Positions 34,524 through 43,830 of a DNA stretch of 64,000 bases are shown piece after piece. The stretch lies in the NCBI RefSeq assembly GCF_000377505.1, contig NZ_KB898185.1:310001-374000 (forward strand). The letters are read 5' to 3'. Source of the stretch: Paenibacillus massiliensis 2301065 = DSM 16942. GTDB taxonomy: Bacteria > Bacillota > Bacilli > Paenibacillales > Paenibacillaceae. Position 1 is the first letter of the stretch. Each line of letters starts with the position of its first letter. A program made the position numbers and the translations under genes. The notes beneath the pieces were generated by a model, which had not been told where the DNA came from, did no database searches, and worked only from the letters and a program-made list of their open reading frames with translations.

Positions 34524-34931
34524 TTATTTCAGTTGAGACAGTAGATTCTTCATTCTTGAATAATACCCGTTGACCCGGTCAATGGTATAGTTATACATCA
34601 GATGGTTCTCGGCCAGCTCCGACATTTCCTTATCCACATCGACGTTATTGAAGTTATTATTCATAGCAGTGTTCTGTGATTGGACTACCTGATAGGCAAC
34701 CTCGTTAGAGCTTACTGGAGTCGGCATATGCCTAGGATCTGTGCGTCTCATCCTTAGCTCACCGTTCTTATCACGCTCCAGCTTGCGTCTTAATTCTTCC
34801 TCGAATACAACGGATTGGGCCTTGTAATAAGGCGTATCTGCATTCGCGACGTTATTGGCAATCGCTCTATTCTTCGCATTGAGCGCTACTAGCAAGGAAG
34901 CGTGCATGCTATTGGTATTCGAATGAATCAT
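34524..34931 (-). CDS. Flagellar basal-body rod protein FlgB-like, orphan gene
   Basis: A 135-residue protein with the FlgB signature: NAKNRAIANNVANADTPYYKAQ at the N-terminus (the ANNxANxxTPxY rod motif), FEEELRRKLE, then an internal NNVDVDKEMSELAENHLMYN with the paired C-terminal helix. ATG at 34931 follows AGAGGAG by six bases. FlgB normally leads the flgB-flgC-fliE operon, but no other flagellar gene is near here. This looks like a second, isolated copy or a relative with another role. It has its own terminator. Confidence 0.8.
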   Translation of the reverse strand: MIHSNTNSMHASLLVALNAKNRAIANNVANADTPYYKAQSVVFEEELRRKLERDKNGELRMRRTDPRHMPTPVSSNEVAYQVVQSQNTAMNNNFNNVDVDKEMSELAENHLMYNYTIDRVNGYYSRMKNLLSQLK

Positions 34932-35022
34932 GGCTGGCTCCTCTCTCAATCGCCATTTTCACGATTTTACGTATATATACAATTTATAAGAGCAGCGTCC
35001 ATCAAGTCAATCTATTTCGTAG

Positions 35023-35072
35023 AAAAAGTGCGTTATTTCTACAAGAATCGCATAGATTGCGCTTTTGCACTT
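35023..35072 (-). terminator. Candidate terminator of the tubulin/GTPase operon
   Basis: On the minus strand AAGTGC and GCACTT enclose a long loop with an inner GCGCA/TGCG hairpin, and TTTTTC follows. It begins at the stop codon. Confidence 0.4.
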
Positions 35073-38000
35073 AATTCGACTTTCCTTTTTCTATGACTAA
35101 AGGCATAGTAACTTCATCAATCACCAGCTTGCTGTTATCCTTGAAAGAGTAATCCTCTTGAATGGCAATGGTCAACGGATACATGACAGACGGCTGCTGA
35201 GTTTCCTCAAGTGCAGGACCAGAGGCTGATTCTGGCGCTACTGCATTTGACGAATCCCCCGTGCCATCAGCAGCTGTCTCATTCCCACCTCCGGCAGAGC
35301 CGGAAGCTGATTCACCGGACGGAGTCGATTCACCAGAGGTATTCGCGTTACCAGAGCCTGCAGAGTTCGAGGAGTCGTTGGTGTCTGTTGCACCCGTTAA
35401 GTCCGCAGCGCTTGAAGAATCAGAAGATGGATTCTCCGTGCTAAGGGTACTGAGCTCATCAACAGGCAGCACCTTGAACTGCTCGAACTTATGAGTTGTG
35501 CCGTCAGGCTCTATGACTGAAATATGCTCAGGAGCAAAGACCAGCCTGGATGCCTCATCAGGAAACTGCAGCTCAAGTAACCACTCGCCTGCCTGCGATT
35601 TGGCTGCTTGTAGTACAGCTGTTACTGCAGCAGGCTCCACACTCTCCTCTGGCTGGCCCGATGGGGCTGGCTGCTGAACGGTTGGAGACTGTGGATCTGG
35701 CTGCTCAGCCTGATCCTGGCCCCATACACCTGCCGCAAGTAGACTACCGCAGACAACTACTCCCAGCAAGGCGATCATGATGGTCACTCGCCCTCCCTTA
35801 CCCATCTTGCGAAATACGCGAAGCCAGCCTGCCTCCGTCTGGCGCTTGGCCTGGACATAGAATGACTGATAGGGCTCGGGAGCAGGCTTGAAATACTTGT
35901 TCCATAGCTGCTTCTGGTGCAGCACCTCACGTCCTTCTGCCCTGAAATAAGCTAGCAAGGCATGACGATAGCGTGTCTCGTAACCGCCTCGTACCGTTCC
36001 GAATTCAATCCGCTCTTCGCTCCAGCGAATGAACGTACAGATCGTCTCAGGGGAGGCGGCCCAATTGCGCACGGCTTGCAACATACCAACATAGTTCACC
36101 ATGCCAGCCTGTTCCCCTGTGGAAGCATAGAACGCTGGGAGAATAAGGGCAAATTTCCCTTCGCGAATCTCCTCCGGAAGCCAATGTAACGCCCAATCCT
36201 GCACGGCCTTCTCATCCTCAGCGGATAGTCCCTCAAGCAAGGTCAGGCCTGGATCAGCATTCGCGAACCAGTCGTATGCAGCGATGAGCTGCACTGCCCT
36301 TTGCTGCAAGGAGCGGTTCAGTCGAGCCACCCAAGGTCCCAGATCCGATCGGTTGCAGAAACGAAGCTGTGTAATCTGGGATGGCTTCATCTCCTGAAGA
36401 CTCAGCTTTGTAATCATGTACATATCTGCGGCCTCTTTTAATGCATCCGCCATACCTGGAAGGAACGAAGCAGCATCAGATTCATCGCGCTCAACTTGTT
36501 CCAGCCTGTCATGCAAGATATTGGCCGCCGCGACCAGATCTGCCTCCTTGCCCATCGTCTGTGCTACAGCTGCGATCATCGTCTCCTGAATCTGCTCATC
36601 AGCCTCCAGACCTGGACGATACCGAACCCATTGGACGAGCATACTCATCAGCTCTTGCATATTCCGAGCAGTGCGAAGCTGCCCCTGCAAATAAGGAACG
36701 AACAAGGTAGAAGTCAGCAGCGAGTTACTCAGTAGCTTGGTCAGCAGCGAATTCTTCAGGTCAGGGGCCTGCTCCACAGCAGCTACAATGCGAGCAGCCT
36801 CAGCTTGCCGCCCTGTAGCAAAAGCATTGTTCAATGAACGGATCAAATATTCCACTAGCTTGAATTCAATATAACGCTTATCTATTTTGTAGTACTCCCG
36901 AAAGGTCTCAATTAAAGACGGGTCCGGTATGAATTGATTTTTGACCCGGTCAAACTCGCGATCAAATGCCTCAAGAAACAGGTCATTCAGTCTCATCTTC
37001 TGAGGCAGTGCGTTATCTATGGATAAGTATTGGATAAGGGCACGGAGAAGACGCTCCCGATTGTTCTCATAGCCACTCGGGTCCCCATTTTCCATTCGAT
37101 ATAACATTGCCAGCTCGTCATAGGCATTTAGCGATAACTCTCGTTCAGACTCCATGCCTTCCAGCATTTGGGCAGCGAATTTGAAATATTCCTCAAGGGA
37201 CTCCTCCTGCTGTAACTGTTGCCAGATCCAGGACAAGTACCCTCTCTGTTGATCCTCCGGTTCCGCATTCAATACCCGGCTCTGGGCTAGATCGAATATA
37301 TAATCCTTATCAATGCTTCGATCTCCCTGCCGGAGGCCGCCCGGCTCCGTGAATGTGACATGAATTCCCTTACGGCTAGAGGGCTCTTTGACATATGTAA
37401 TGAAGCCAAGCTTGCGTCGGAACGCAAAGGGCAGTACGGAGTACAGGATTTGCAAGAGTGACTTCGCTGCCTTACTGGTGTCCTCCGCCTCTGTATTCAG
37501 GGCAATGTAGACCTTCTTGCGGCCTGCAACAGACATCATCACCGCGTATAGCAGCTTCGTAAAGATCGCTTCATCCAGCCCCAGACGCGTCAGAATTTCA
37601 CGACTGCTCTCCTTTGGAATCAAGCCCTGCGCCGGAAGCTTATCCAGCTCTGGTAGCTCGGTTCCCTGCTCGATGTCATAGCTGTCCGCAAAGGCTACAT
37701 TCAGCCACAGCTTATAATCGGCTGCACCCTCTGGAGCTCCCTTCGGGATGATCAGATTGTGGGTGAAGAACGCACTTCGCAAGCCAGTGAAGTCGGTAGC
37801 CTTGAAGATACTTCTGCCCAGAATCATTTCACCGGATTCTGTTCGTATCAGATGAAGCGCATCAGGATAGACGCTCTCCTCCTTCACTCCGCGAGCCGTC
37901 AATGCCGCAGGGGCATCATAAGTGCATAACGGATGTAGCACTTTTTTAATCCATGCCGCCTCCAGGCCCGCGGATTTGGCCACCGTGTCAAAGCCTTCGG

Positions 38001-38073
38001 TTGTACGAAAGACCCCACGTCTTTCCCTTGTGTACATTTGCTGCTGAATGAGGTGGAGCTCTGAAAAACTCAC
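35071..38073 (-). CDS. GAP1-like GTPase-associated membrane protein
   Basis: This 1000-residue protein resembles GTPase-associated protein 1. An N-terminal globular domain (about 1-160) includes HLIQQQMYTRERRGVFR, DYKLWLNVAFAD and RSAFFTHNLIIP. A long helical middle region spans about 180-740. One membrane segment at about 755-777 (ALLGVVVCGSLLAAG) follows, and then an exported tail with a Ser/Gly/Asn-rich low-complexity stretch (about 870-940). The start is GTG overlapping the upstream TAG stop by one base (TAGTG), with GGGGAG before it. It is the last gene of the operon and directly follows the GTPase gene, which suggests partnership. No enzymatic motif was seen. Confidence 0.7.
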   Translation of the reverse strand: MSFSELHLIQQQMYTRERRGVFRTTEGFDTVAKSAGLEAAWIKKVLHPLCTYDAPAALTARGVKEESVYPDALHLIRTESGEMILGRSIFKATDFTGLRSAFFTHNLIIPKGAPEGAADYKLWLNVAFADSYDIEQGTELPELDKLPAQGLIPKESSREILTRLGLDEAIFTKLLYAVMMSVAGRKKVYIALNTEAEDTSKAAKSLLQILYSVLPFAFRRKLGFITYVKEPSSRKGIHVTFTEPGGLRQGDRSIDKDYIFDLAQSRVLNAEPEDQQRGYLSWIWQQLQQEESLEEYFKFAAQMLEGMESERELSLNAYDELAMLYRMENGDPSGYENNRERLLRALIQYLSIDNALPQKMRLNDLFLEAFDREFDRVKNQFIPDPSLIETFREYYKIDKRYIEFKLVEYLIRSLNNAFATGRQAEAARIVAAVEQAPDLKNSLLTKLLSNSLLTSTLFVPYLQGQLRTARNMQELMSMLVQWVRYRPGLEADEQIQETMIAAVAQTMGKEADLVAAANILHDRLEQVERDESDAASFLPGMADALKEAADMYMITKLSLQEMKPSQITQLRFCNRSDLGPWVARLNRSLQQRAVQLIAAYDWFANADPGLTLLEGLSAEDEKAVQDWALHWLPEEIREGKFALILPAFYASTGEQAGMVNYVGMLQAVRNWAASPETICTFIRWSEERIEFGTVRGGYETRYRHALLAYFRAEGREVLHQKQLWNKYFKPAPEPYQSFYVQAKRQTEAGWLRVFRKMGKGGRVTIMIALLGVVVCGSLLAAGVWGQDQAEQPDPQSPTVQQPAPSGQPEESVEPAAVTAVLQAAKSQAGEWLLELQFPDEASRLVFAPEHISVIEPDGTTHKFEQFKVLPVDELSTLSTENPSSDSSSAADLTGATDTNDSSNSAGSGNANTSGESTPSGESASGSAGGGNETAADGTGDSSNAVAPESASGPALEETQQPSVMYPLTIAIQEDYSFKDNSKLVIDEVTMPLVIEKGKSN

Positions 38074-39335
38074 TACGACTCTCTCCCCTCAATATACTTC
38101 AGTTTGTATAACAGCCAAATGAAGGGCTCATCCACACGGATCGGACTAACTAGCCCCTGTAGCTTCTGATCAACGGGGTTACTGCCGAGTGCAGACACCG
38201 CAAAATAAGCTGTATCTGTGAAGTATACATCCATCGTCCCCTTGAACGGCTTGTCTACCTTCTCGATGAATCGTCTAATCTCACCATCAATGTTGGCGAA
38301 CTCTGTCAGATCAAGATACTTCCGATGCTCCATTGGATTGAAGACATTGCTATTTCTCTTGATGTAAGTTCCCTCATCATCTGCCAGTGCAGTCAGCATA
38401 TCGCTTTTGGTCAGCACAATTGCTGTTGGAATGGACGTTTTGTTCTTCTCCTGATACGCAATGAAATCGCCGAACAGGGTCAGCACCACATCTCGCGGTT
38501 CATCGTATTGGGAGACGAACTCCCCACGCTCATCACCCAGATTGAGCTTGATTCGCTCGCGGATCGAACGAATCTGTAGCGGATCGACCATGAACAGAAT
38601 GCCTGCTGAGTTCTTGATATGTTGACCATGCAGGCCCAGATAGTCCTGATCGACCATGCCTTCCCCCGCAACATCGAAGAATACCAGCGTAAGGGGAGCC
38701 TTGTCCTCATCCTTGAAGACGAATTGAAAAATAAACGGCTCCTGCATCTTCTCTTTCTGCGTGGAGGACAACAGATCCCCTCGCTCGAACAATGGCTCTT
38801 CATAAAGACTTCTGAACTTCCGACTGATCTCGGCCGTCAACGGCATACAAGCTGCATCAAAATGATCTGCTGTGTAATGCTGCAGAGTATGGATTAGGGA
38901 GGTCATATAGACGGATTTTCCAGCCTGTGAGGCACCAATAATTGATATGATATTGCTAGGCACCTTGCCTGCTGTAACCGGAAGCTCGTTATGACAATGC
39001 GGGCACAAACGACGACGTGTAAGCTCACCGTATCGGTCTGTTAGCCCTGTTAGCACCTCATCGGTATAGTGATGATATTCCTCAGGCACATCCCTTGGGT
39101 CAATGATCGCTTCGATCTCATAGACCATATCCAAGCCGAAGCGCTCACGATACTTGTTCAGTCGATCATCCTCGCCAAGTGCGAAATCCTCATCATCCTC
39201 ACGATGATGAGCTGCCCGGAAGACGACATCCTGCGGCTCGAATTTGCTGAAGCAATAAGGGCAGACAATATCATAATATAGTGGTCTGGGCTCTTCCTGA
39301 GGCTTCTTCTTGAAGAATTGCTGAAAAAAATTCAT
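38073..39335 (-). CDS. Zinc-ribbon TRAFAC-type GTPase
   Basis: A 420-residue protein. CPYCFSKF near residue 25 and CPHCHNEL near 105 form a split zinc ribbon. A P-loop follows, IIGASQAGKSVYMTS (about 120), then FFDVAGEGM as the switch II/Walker B-like site, and LTKSDML as the base-specificity motif. This identifies a GTPase of the conflict/stress-system class (double-GTPase or TRAFAC-like). ATG at 39335 has AGGAGG eight bases upstream; a GTG/ATG six codons earlier has none. It overlaps the GAP1-like gene by one base. A soluble switch protein partnered by the membrane protein is inferred. Confidence 0.75.
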   Translation of the reverse strand: MNFFQQFFKKKPQEEPRPLYYDIVCPYCFSKFEPQDVVFRAAHHREDDEDFALGEDDRLNKYRERFGLDMVYEIEAIIDPRDVPEEYHHYTDEVLTGLTDRYGELTRRRLCPHCHNELPVTAGKVPSNIISIIGASQAGKSVYMTSLIHTLQHYTADHFDAACMPLTAEISRKFRSLYEEPLFERGDLLSSTQKEKMQEPFIFQFVFKDEDKAPLTLVFFDVAGEGMVDQDYLGLHGQHIKNSAGILFMVDPLQIRSIRERIKLNLGDERGEFVSQYDEPRDVVLTLFGDFIAYQEKNKTSIPTAIVLTKSDMLTALADDEGTYIKRNSNVFNPMEHRKYLDLTEFANIDGEIRRFIEKVDKPFKGTMDVYFTDTAYFAVSALGSNPVDQKLQGLVSPIRVDEPFIWLLYKLKYIEGRES

Positions 39336-39368
39336 AGAAGCTCCTCCTCTCATTCAGTCTCTTAATTC

Positions 39369-40025
39369 CTACTCAGGGATCAGCTCATACGTCTGACCGT
39401 ATGTAGCTCCCTCCGTGAAGAACAAGCGGACATACTCATCCGCTCGCACTTCAATCGAAGGCAGTATATTGGGGCCAGCCATAAAGGACTGGGTGAAGGG
39501 ATAGACCGTTCCGTCCTCTTTATCGAGAGGGTATCCCCCCATCTTCTTCACATAGCAGAGAACCTCCCGCGGAACGGGGACCTCGGCTGTGACCTTGATC
39601 TGGACCGATTTACGGTCCCTGAACCATGCCTTCTTATGCTGTACAGAATACATGATCTTCGCCTTACCAGCACTGACAGCAATCTGATTCCCGGAATCCT
39701 GCTGCAATATTAAGACAGGCCCGTCCTGCTCCAATACGCTTGGATAGACTGTATATACAACTCGACCAATGCCCTCCAGTCTGTCCCGATAATAGCCGGC
39801 CGCCTTGTATTCATCACGGGTGAAGAGACGGAGCTGACTCTGGTCAGGCTCAGCAGGTACGGGCAGTTCATCGCTTTGTTTAGCAATATATACAGCGTGG
39901 ACTCCAGAGGGCCAGCGCCAGCGCAAGGCTAATTCATGATTTTCAATTTTGGAGCTAATGTCCGTTATTCCAGGATACCCCGGCTCTGATCGTCGTGTCT
40001 TCATTATCATCGGGCCTTTCGTCAT
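39369..40025 (-). CDS. Small beta-rich operon-specific protein
   Basis: A 218-residue cytoplasmic protein that I cannot assign. The composition is beta-strand-rich with aromatic positions (ALRWRWPSGVHAVYIAK, YYRDRLEGIGRVVYTVYP) resembling fibronectin-III-like or Ig-like folds. The first codon overlaps the previous stop by one base (TAATG), with GAGGAT just upstream, so translation is coupled to the membrane vWA gene. It is presumably an adaptor within the operon, but that is only inference. Confidence 0.55.
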   Translation of the reverse strand: MTKGPMIMKTRRSEPGYPGITDISSKIENHELALRWRWPSGVHAVYIAKQSDELPVPAEPDQSQLRLFTRDEYKAAGYYRDRLEGIGRVVYTVYPSVLEQDGPVLILQQDSGNQIAVSAGKAKIMYSVQHKKAWFRDRKSVQIKVTAEVPVPREVLCYVKKMGGYPLDKEDGTVYPFTQSFMAGPNILPSIEVRADEYVRLFFTEGATYGQTYELIPE

Positions 40026-41305
40026 TAGAATCCTCTGTTTCTTCTGCCCCGGGCTGGACGTTCCTCTTCCTCACCTCTACCTGTTCTGCGACCAGGTGCA
40101 TGACCAGAATTGCGGCGCGTACTCTCGCTAACCGGAAGGACGAACATGAACAGCGCAAGAATACCTGAGAGCAACAACATCGCTGCTAGACGAATCAGAG
40201 AGTCACCAATAGCCGAGCCAGACAGTCCCTGCTCAAGCACCAGTCCGGCTAGCACACCGCCGACACCGCCCCCAATGGCAAAATTGCGGGCAAGGAAGCG
40301 GTTGTCAAACACAAGCCCCAGCGCGAGTCCTAGCACCACACCCACAATAGCAAGCGCTACAACACGATAAATAGCGAGAAAGGTGTTCATCTCCAGCTGT
40401 CCGCTCCGTTCCGTGACAAGAGTACGGTCCCCGACGCTGCGCTCAAATATTTCGCTAAACACAGCAGATAACGTATCTGCTCTGGCTACATCGGTATAGG
40501 TACCACCTGTAGTCTGGGCGATATTCTGCAGCAAGGCTACACCAGACGGCTCGGTCAGGGCTAGACCAACCGTGTTGATGGCAATTCCACGCTCTGCATA
40601 GGGTGCCAGTACATTAGGTACATCCACAGCACTGTCACCGTCGGACAGCAGTATGACCATCGTGCCAGCATCAGCATCTCCCTGCTCCTGAATATGCAGT
40701 AATGCCTCGGAGAGAGCAAGCCCGATATCCGTACCTGCTGTCGTATCGACAATTTCGTCAAGCTTGGTGTTCACAGCCTGCTTCTGCGCATCCGTCCCTA
40801 CCTCAGTGAGAGGCTGCAATATGGTCGCACCTACATTAAAAAGGATGACGCCCACTCGATTGCGACGATCCATCTGCTCCACCAGATTTTTGGCTGCCTG
40901 TAGGCGTTGGCGGTCTGGGTCCGTGACCATCATGCTCCCCGAGTTATCAATAACGAGCACAATGTCCCGTACCTGTCTGCTTCCGGACGGATTGAACTGA
41001 TGCCCCCATTCCAGTAAAGTACCTGTACCGAACAGAAGCACAAGGGTAGCGGGCACCAGCCATTTCCAGGACACATCCGAATATCGTTGCTTCCAGGATA
41101 CTCCGTTCAGCTTAGGGGTGATTAGCTCAGCCAGCAAGCAGGCTAGCCCTATAGCGAGTGCCATGATTCCGAAATACAGTCCGATCACAATGATTCTCGG
41201 CCAGGTGTCCAGCAGCTGGTGCAGGACTATTTCGCCGAGAATGAAGCCGATGCCTCCACCCAGCAGACTGAACAGCAGAAGGAGTGGATTAAATTTACGC
41301 TGCAT
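40025..41305 (-). CDS. Multi-pass membrane protein with a von Willebrand factor A domain
   Basis: This 426-residue protein has three hydrophobic segments near the N-terminus (about 7-29, 38-62, 82-100), then a vWA domain (about 110-285) with an intact metal-ion-dependent adhesion site, DNSGSM near residue 120, and LLSDGDSA near 220. Two or three further hydrophobic segments (about 310-395) follow and a short Arg/Glu-rich tail. vWA domains bind partners through a divalent metal. Placed between a tubulin-like pair and a GTPase, it is a candidate membrane scaffold. It overlaps the next gene by one base. Confidence 0.8.
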   Translation of the reverse strand: MQRKFNPLLLLFSLLGGGIGFILGEIVLHQLLDTWPRIIVIGLYFGIMALAIGLACLLAELITPKLNGVSWKQRYSDVSWKWLVPATLVLLFGTGTLLEWGHQFNPSGSRQVRDIVLVIDNSGSMMVTDPDRQRLQAAKNLVEQMDRRNRVGVILFNVGATILQPLTEVGTDAQKQAVNTKLDEIVDTTAGTDIGLALSEALLHIQEQGDADAGTMVILLSDGDSAVDVPNVLAPYAERGIAINTVGLALTEPSGVALLQNIAQTTGGTYTDVARADTLSAVFSEIFERSVGDRTLVTERSGQLEMNTFLAIYRVVALAIVGVVLGLALGLVFDNRFLARNFAIGGGVGGVLAGLVLEQGLSGSAIGDSLIRLAAMLLLSGILALFMFVLPVSESTRRNSGHAPGRRTGRGEEEERPARGRRNRGF

Positions 41306-41350
41306 AGATGTTCATGCTCCCTTTCTACCTTGGATTATATCGGGGTGAGA

Positions 41351-43828
41351 TCAGCGAAGCTCAGGCAACACCTGGGGGTCAAGCCCATGCAGGAGATAGC
41401 CGTTAGCAATGTAGGTCTCATAGTAAGTACGTCCATTACGATAGACCAGTATATCTTCGATCTGGAAGCCTCCCATCAAATGAAGCTTCTCCACTCCGCT
41501 GCTGCGGGTCACATGCACAAATCCTAGCTTATACATACGAGCATCATGGTCATACTTCATGGCATACGGCAAAAATTCACCCTCATAGTCCCCAAAAAAA
41601 TATTTTTCCTCGTAACGGTGTTCGTGTGTGTAATCGAGTAAGCGAATATGCACTGTCGCGCCTTCCTCCAGCGTATGGTAGAGCTCCTTGAATAGCTGAT
41701 CCTTCGAGACGATCTGCCGATTCTCATATGCAGAGGCTACATTGGCTCTTAGAAGGAGCTCCTCCTCGAAGGTCTGCCGGAACGGAGCCGCAGTCAGAAT
41801 AAGCGATTGACATGTGTGGATCAGCCGCTCCAGAAGTGCTGGACTCTCCAGTGTAACCAGAGAGAATTTACTTCCCATATGGCGATCCGAGAAAAGTACA
41901 TCCTGTCCCCGCTTGCTCTCCAGTTCATCAAGCACCTCCGCCGTCACCTTCGCATAATATTCCAGCACATTCTGTCCTGTATATTGGTCAGCTCGCCGCA
42001 GGTGCTCCGTGGCTTGCGTCTGCAGCTGCTGCTCGATATCACGCAGCCGATCAAGCTGTGCCTGAACACGACCATGGAGGCGTTCAAACGCGGCCTCACA
42101 GGTGCGGAGCAGGTCTGTATACATCTGTAGCTCCAGCAGCTCCAGCTTACGGCCATAGACCTGTTCTGCTACATATCGAATGAAATTCCTGACATTCGGC
42201 TTATCCAGCAGAGGTACTCGTGGGAAGGACAGCTCCTCAACCGACTGGTTATATAGCTGTTCGAGGCTCGCTACCAGCTCTGTGCGCTCATTCGTATAAT
42301 CACGAATTAGACCTCTTACAGCTGTCAGCACATTTCCAGGCTGATCCTCATCCGTCCAGGACAATATCTCATACAGCCCAATATCCGGAAGACGTGTCTC
42401 CTGCTCCTTCAACAGCTGCTGAAGCCACTGGTCTGCATCGAAAGAGTCCAGACGTTGCTTCGCAGGCAACTCGGCATGCTCGCGGAAGAAGTCCCCACAG
42501 GCTTCGCCGAACAGCGACGCCTCAGCATCTCTTAGCGTCATGCGGCGGAGCGCTGAGAAGCTGGCACCACTCGTCATCAAGCCCGTCATATCTCCAAGAA
42601 ATTCAGCTTGAGGCAGCAGTGGAGTCATCCAGCTCTCCCTCCCGGTTGAGTCCAGTCGGAAGAAGGACAGCTTATCCTTCGGACTCCATTCGATCTCGCT
42701 CCTCATTCGGCCCAGAAGCTGCTTGTAGAACTGATATAGCACGGTGAGGGCAATCGGTTCGTTTGGACGTTTTACCTTTCCCAGACCAGCAGAAACGTAG
42801 ACTGGACGCCCTGTTTCTGTACCCATATTATTCTTGAAGGACGTGTTGTTATAGCCGCCTTCCTGTGGCCAACGCTCAGCGGTACCATAGTCGTCCATAG
42901 CGCTTCCCTTGGAAGCATGCAGACGGTTCTTCAGCAGCTGAATATGACAGATGAGCTCACCGTTCTCCCGCAGGCTGTCAGGTACAATCCTTCCTCGTTC
43001 ATCCTTATCAGATAGCAGGTAGACCAGATCGAATAGGGGAGCTGGACCATGCTTTACCTTGATACCGAGTCGATCCTCAGTCATATGAAGTGTAGCTGTG
43101 ATCTGATATCCTGGGTCCTGCATATGGTCGAGTTCACGAAGGAATGCTACATTCAAGGCACTGCTGTACCCATAATTTTCTTGTGTCCCCTCATGCAGTA
43201 GCGCATACAGATCCATCTGGACCGACTTGAAGGATTGAGCCAGCAAATATTCGGATAGCAGTGTGATCTCGGGTACGAGTACATTCAACGGATCATCACC
43301 GACGGTAATGACAGTGAGATGGACCCGATCAAAAGAGGAATACAATCGTCCATATTCCGCCAATTGAAGACTAGCCCGTCGAAGACAGCCATTCAGTTGG
43401 ATCAGACCCTCTTCGTCCGCGTAGAAGTCCCGGTACAGATCACTTCGCGCATAGCGGGGATTGGTAACCTCGGTATGCAAAGACAGGTGCTTATCCCCAT
43501 GAACATCCTGTCGTGCATCATTCATTCTCTTCTCATCTTCTCTAATATCTGCAGCCTGCTTATAAGGCCTGATCTGATGGGTAAGGACTCTGGAATGCCC
43601 TTTTGAGATGTCCGTCCCGGAGTGAACATGAATATAGGTGACACCTGCACTGTTATCCCACTTGCGGTCATTCATGTCCATGACATGGCTAATGGCAGAG
43701 CCTGCATGGTCGCCAATAAAGAGAAACACAGCGGGGTAATGGATGCTGCTGCGTCCATCCCCACTGCCAATGAATTGGTCTTCCGCTGCCGCGTAGGACA
43801 CAGCGAACTGCTCCAGCTTATCTCTCAT
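41351..43828 (-). CDS. Large companion protein of the tubulin-like gene
   Basis: An 825-residue soluble protein without a family I can name surely. The first 300 residues read like a Rossmann/GTPase-tubulin-accessory fold (AVFLFIGDHAGSAISHVMD; FDRVHLTVITVGDDPLNVLVPEI). The middle is helical, with coiled-coil character at about 560-650 (LLELQMYTDLLRTCEAAFE; RLRDIEQQLQTQA). The C-terminus is basic/aromatic. Its start is two bases after the tubulin-like stop, so they are made together. It may recruit or cap the tubulin-like filament. Confidence 0.6.
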   Translation of the reverse strand: MRDKLEQFAVSYAAAEDQFIGSGDGRSSIHYPAVFLFIGDHAGSAISHVMDMNDRKWDNSAGVTYIHVHSGTDISKGHSRVLTHQIRPYKQAADIREDEKRMNDARQDVHGDKHLSLHTEVTNPRYARSDLYRDFYADEEGLIQLNGCLRRASLQLAEYGRLYSSFDRVHLTVITVGDDPLNVLVPEITLLSEYLLAQSFKSVQMDLYALLHEGTQENYGYSSALNVAFLRELDHMQDPGYQITATLHMTEDRLGIKVKHGPAPLFDLVYLLSDKDERGRIVPDSLRENGELICHIQLLKNRLHASKGSAMDDYGTAERWPQEGGYNNTSFKNNMGTETGRPVYVSAGLGKVKRPNEPIALTVLYQFYKQLLGRMRSEIEWSPKDKLSFFRLDSTGRESWMTPLLPQAEFLGDMTGLMTSGASFSALRRMTLRDAEASLFGEACGDFFREHAELPAKQRLDSFDADQWLQQLLKEQETRLPDIGLYEILSWTDEDQPGNVLTAVRGLIRDYTNERTELVASLEQLYNQSVEELSFPRVPLLDKPNVRNFIRYVAEQVYGRKLELLELQMYTDLLRTCEAAFERLHGRVQAQLDRLRDIEQQLQTQATEHLRRADQYTGQNVLEYYAKVTAEVLDELESKRGQDVLFSDRHMGSKFSLVTLESPALLERLIHTCQSLILTAAPFRQTFEEELLLRANVASAYENRQIVSKDQLFKELYHTLEEGATVHIRLLDYTHEHRYEEKYFFGDYEGEFLPYAMKYDHDARMYKLGFVHVTRSSGVEKLHLMGGFQIEDILVYRNGRTYYETYIANGYLLHGLDPQVLPELR

Positions 43829-43830
43829 TT

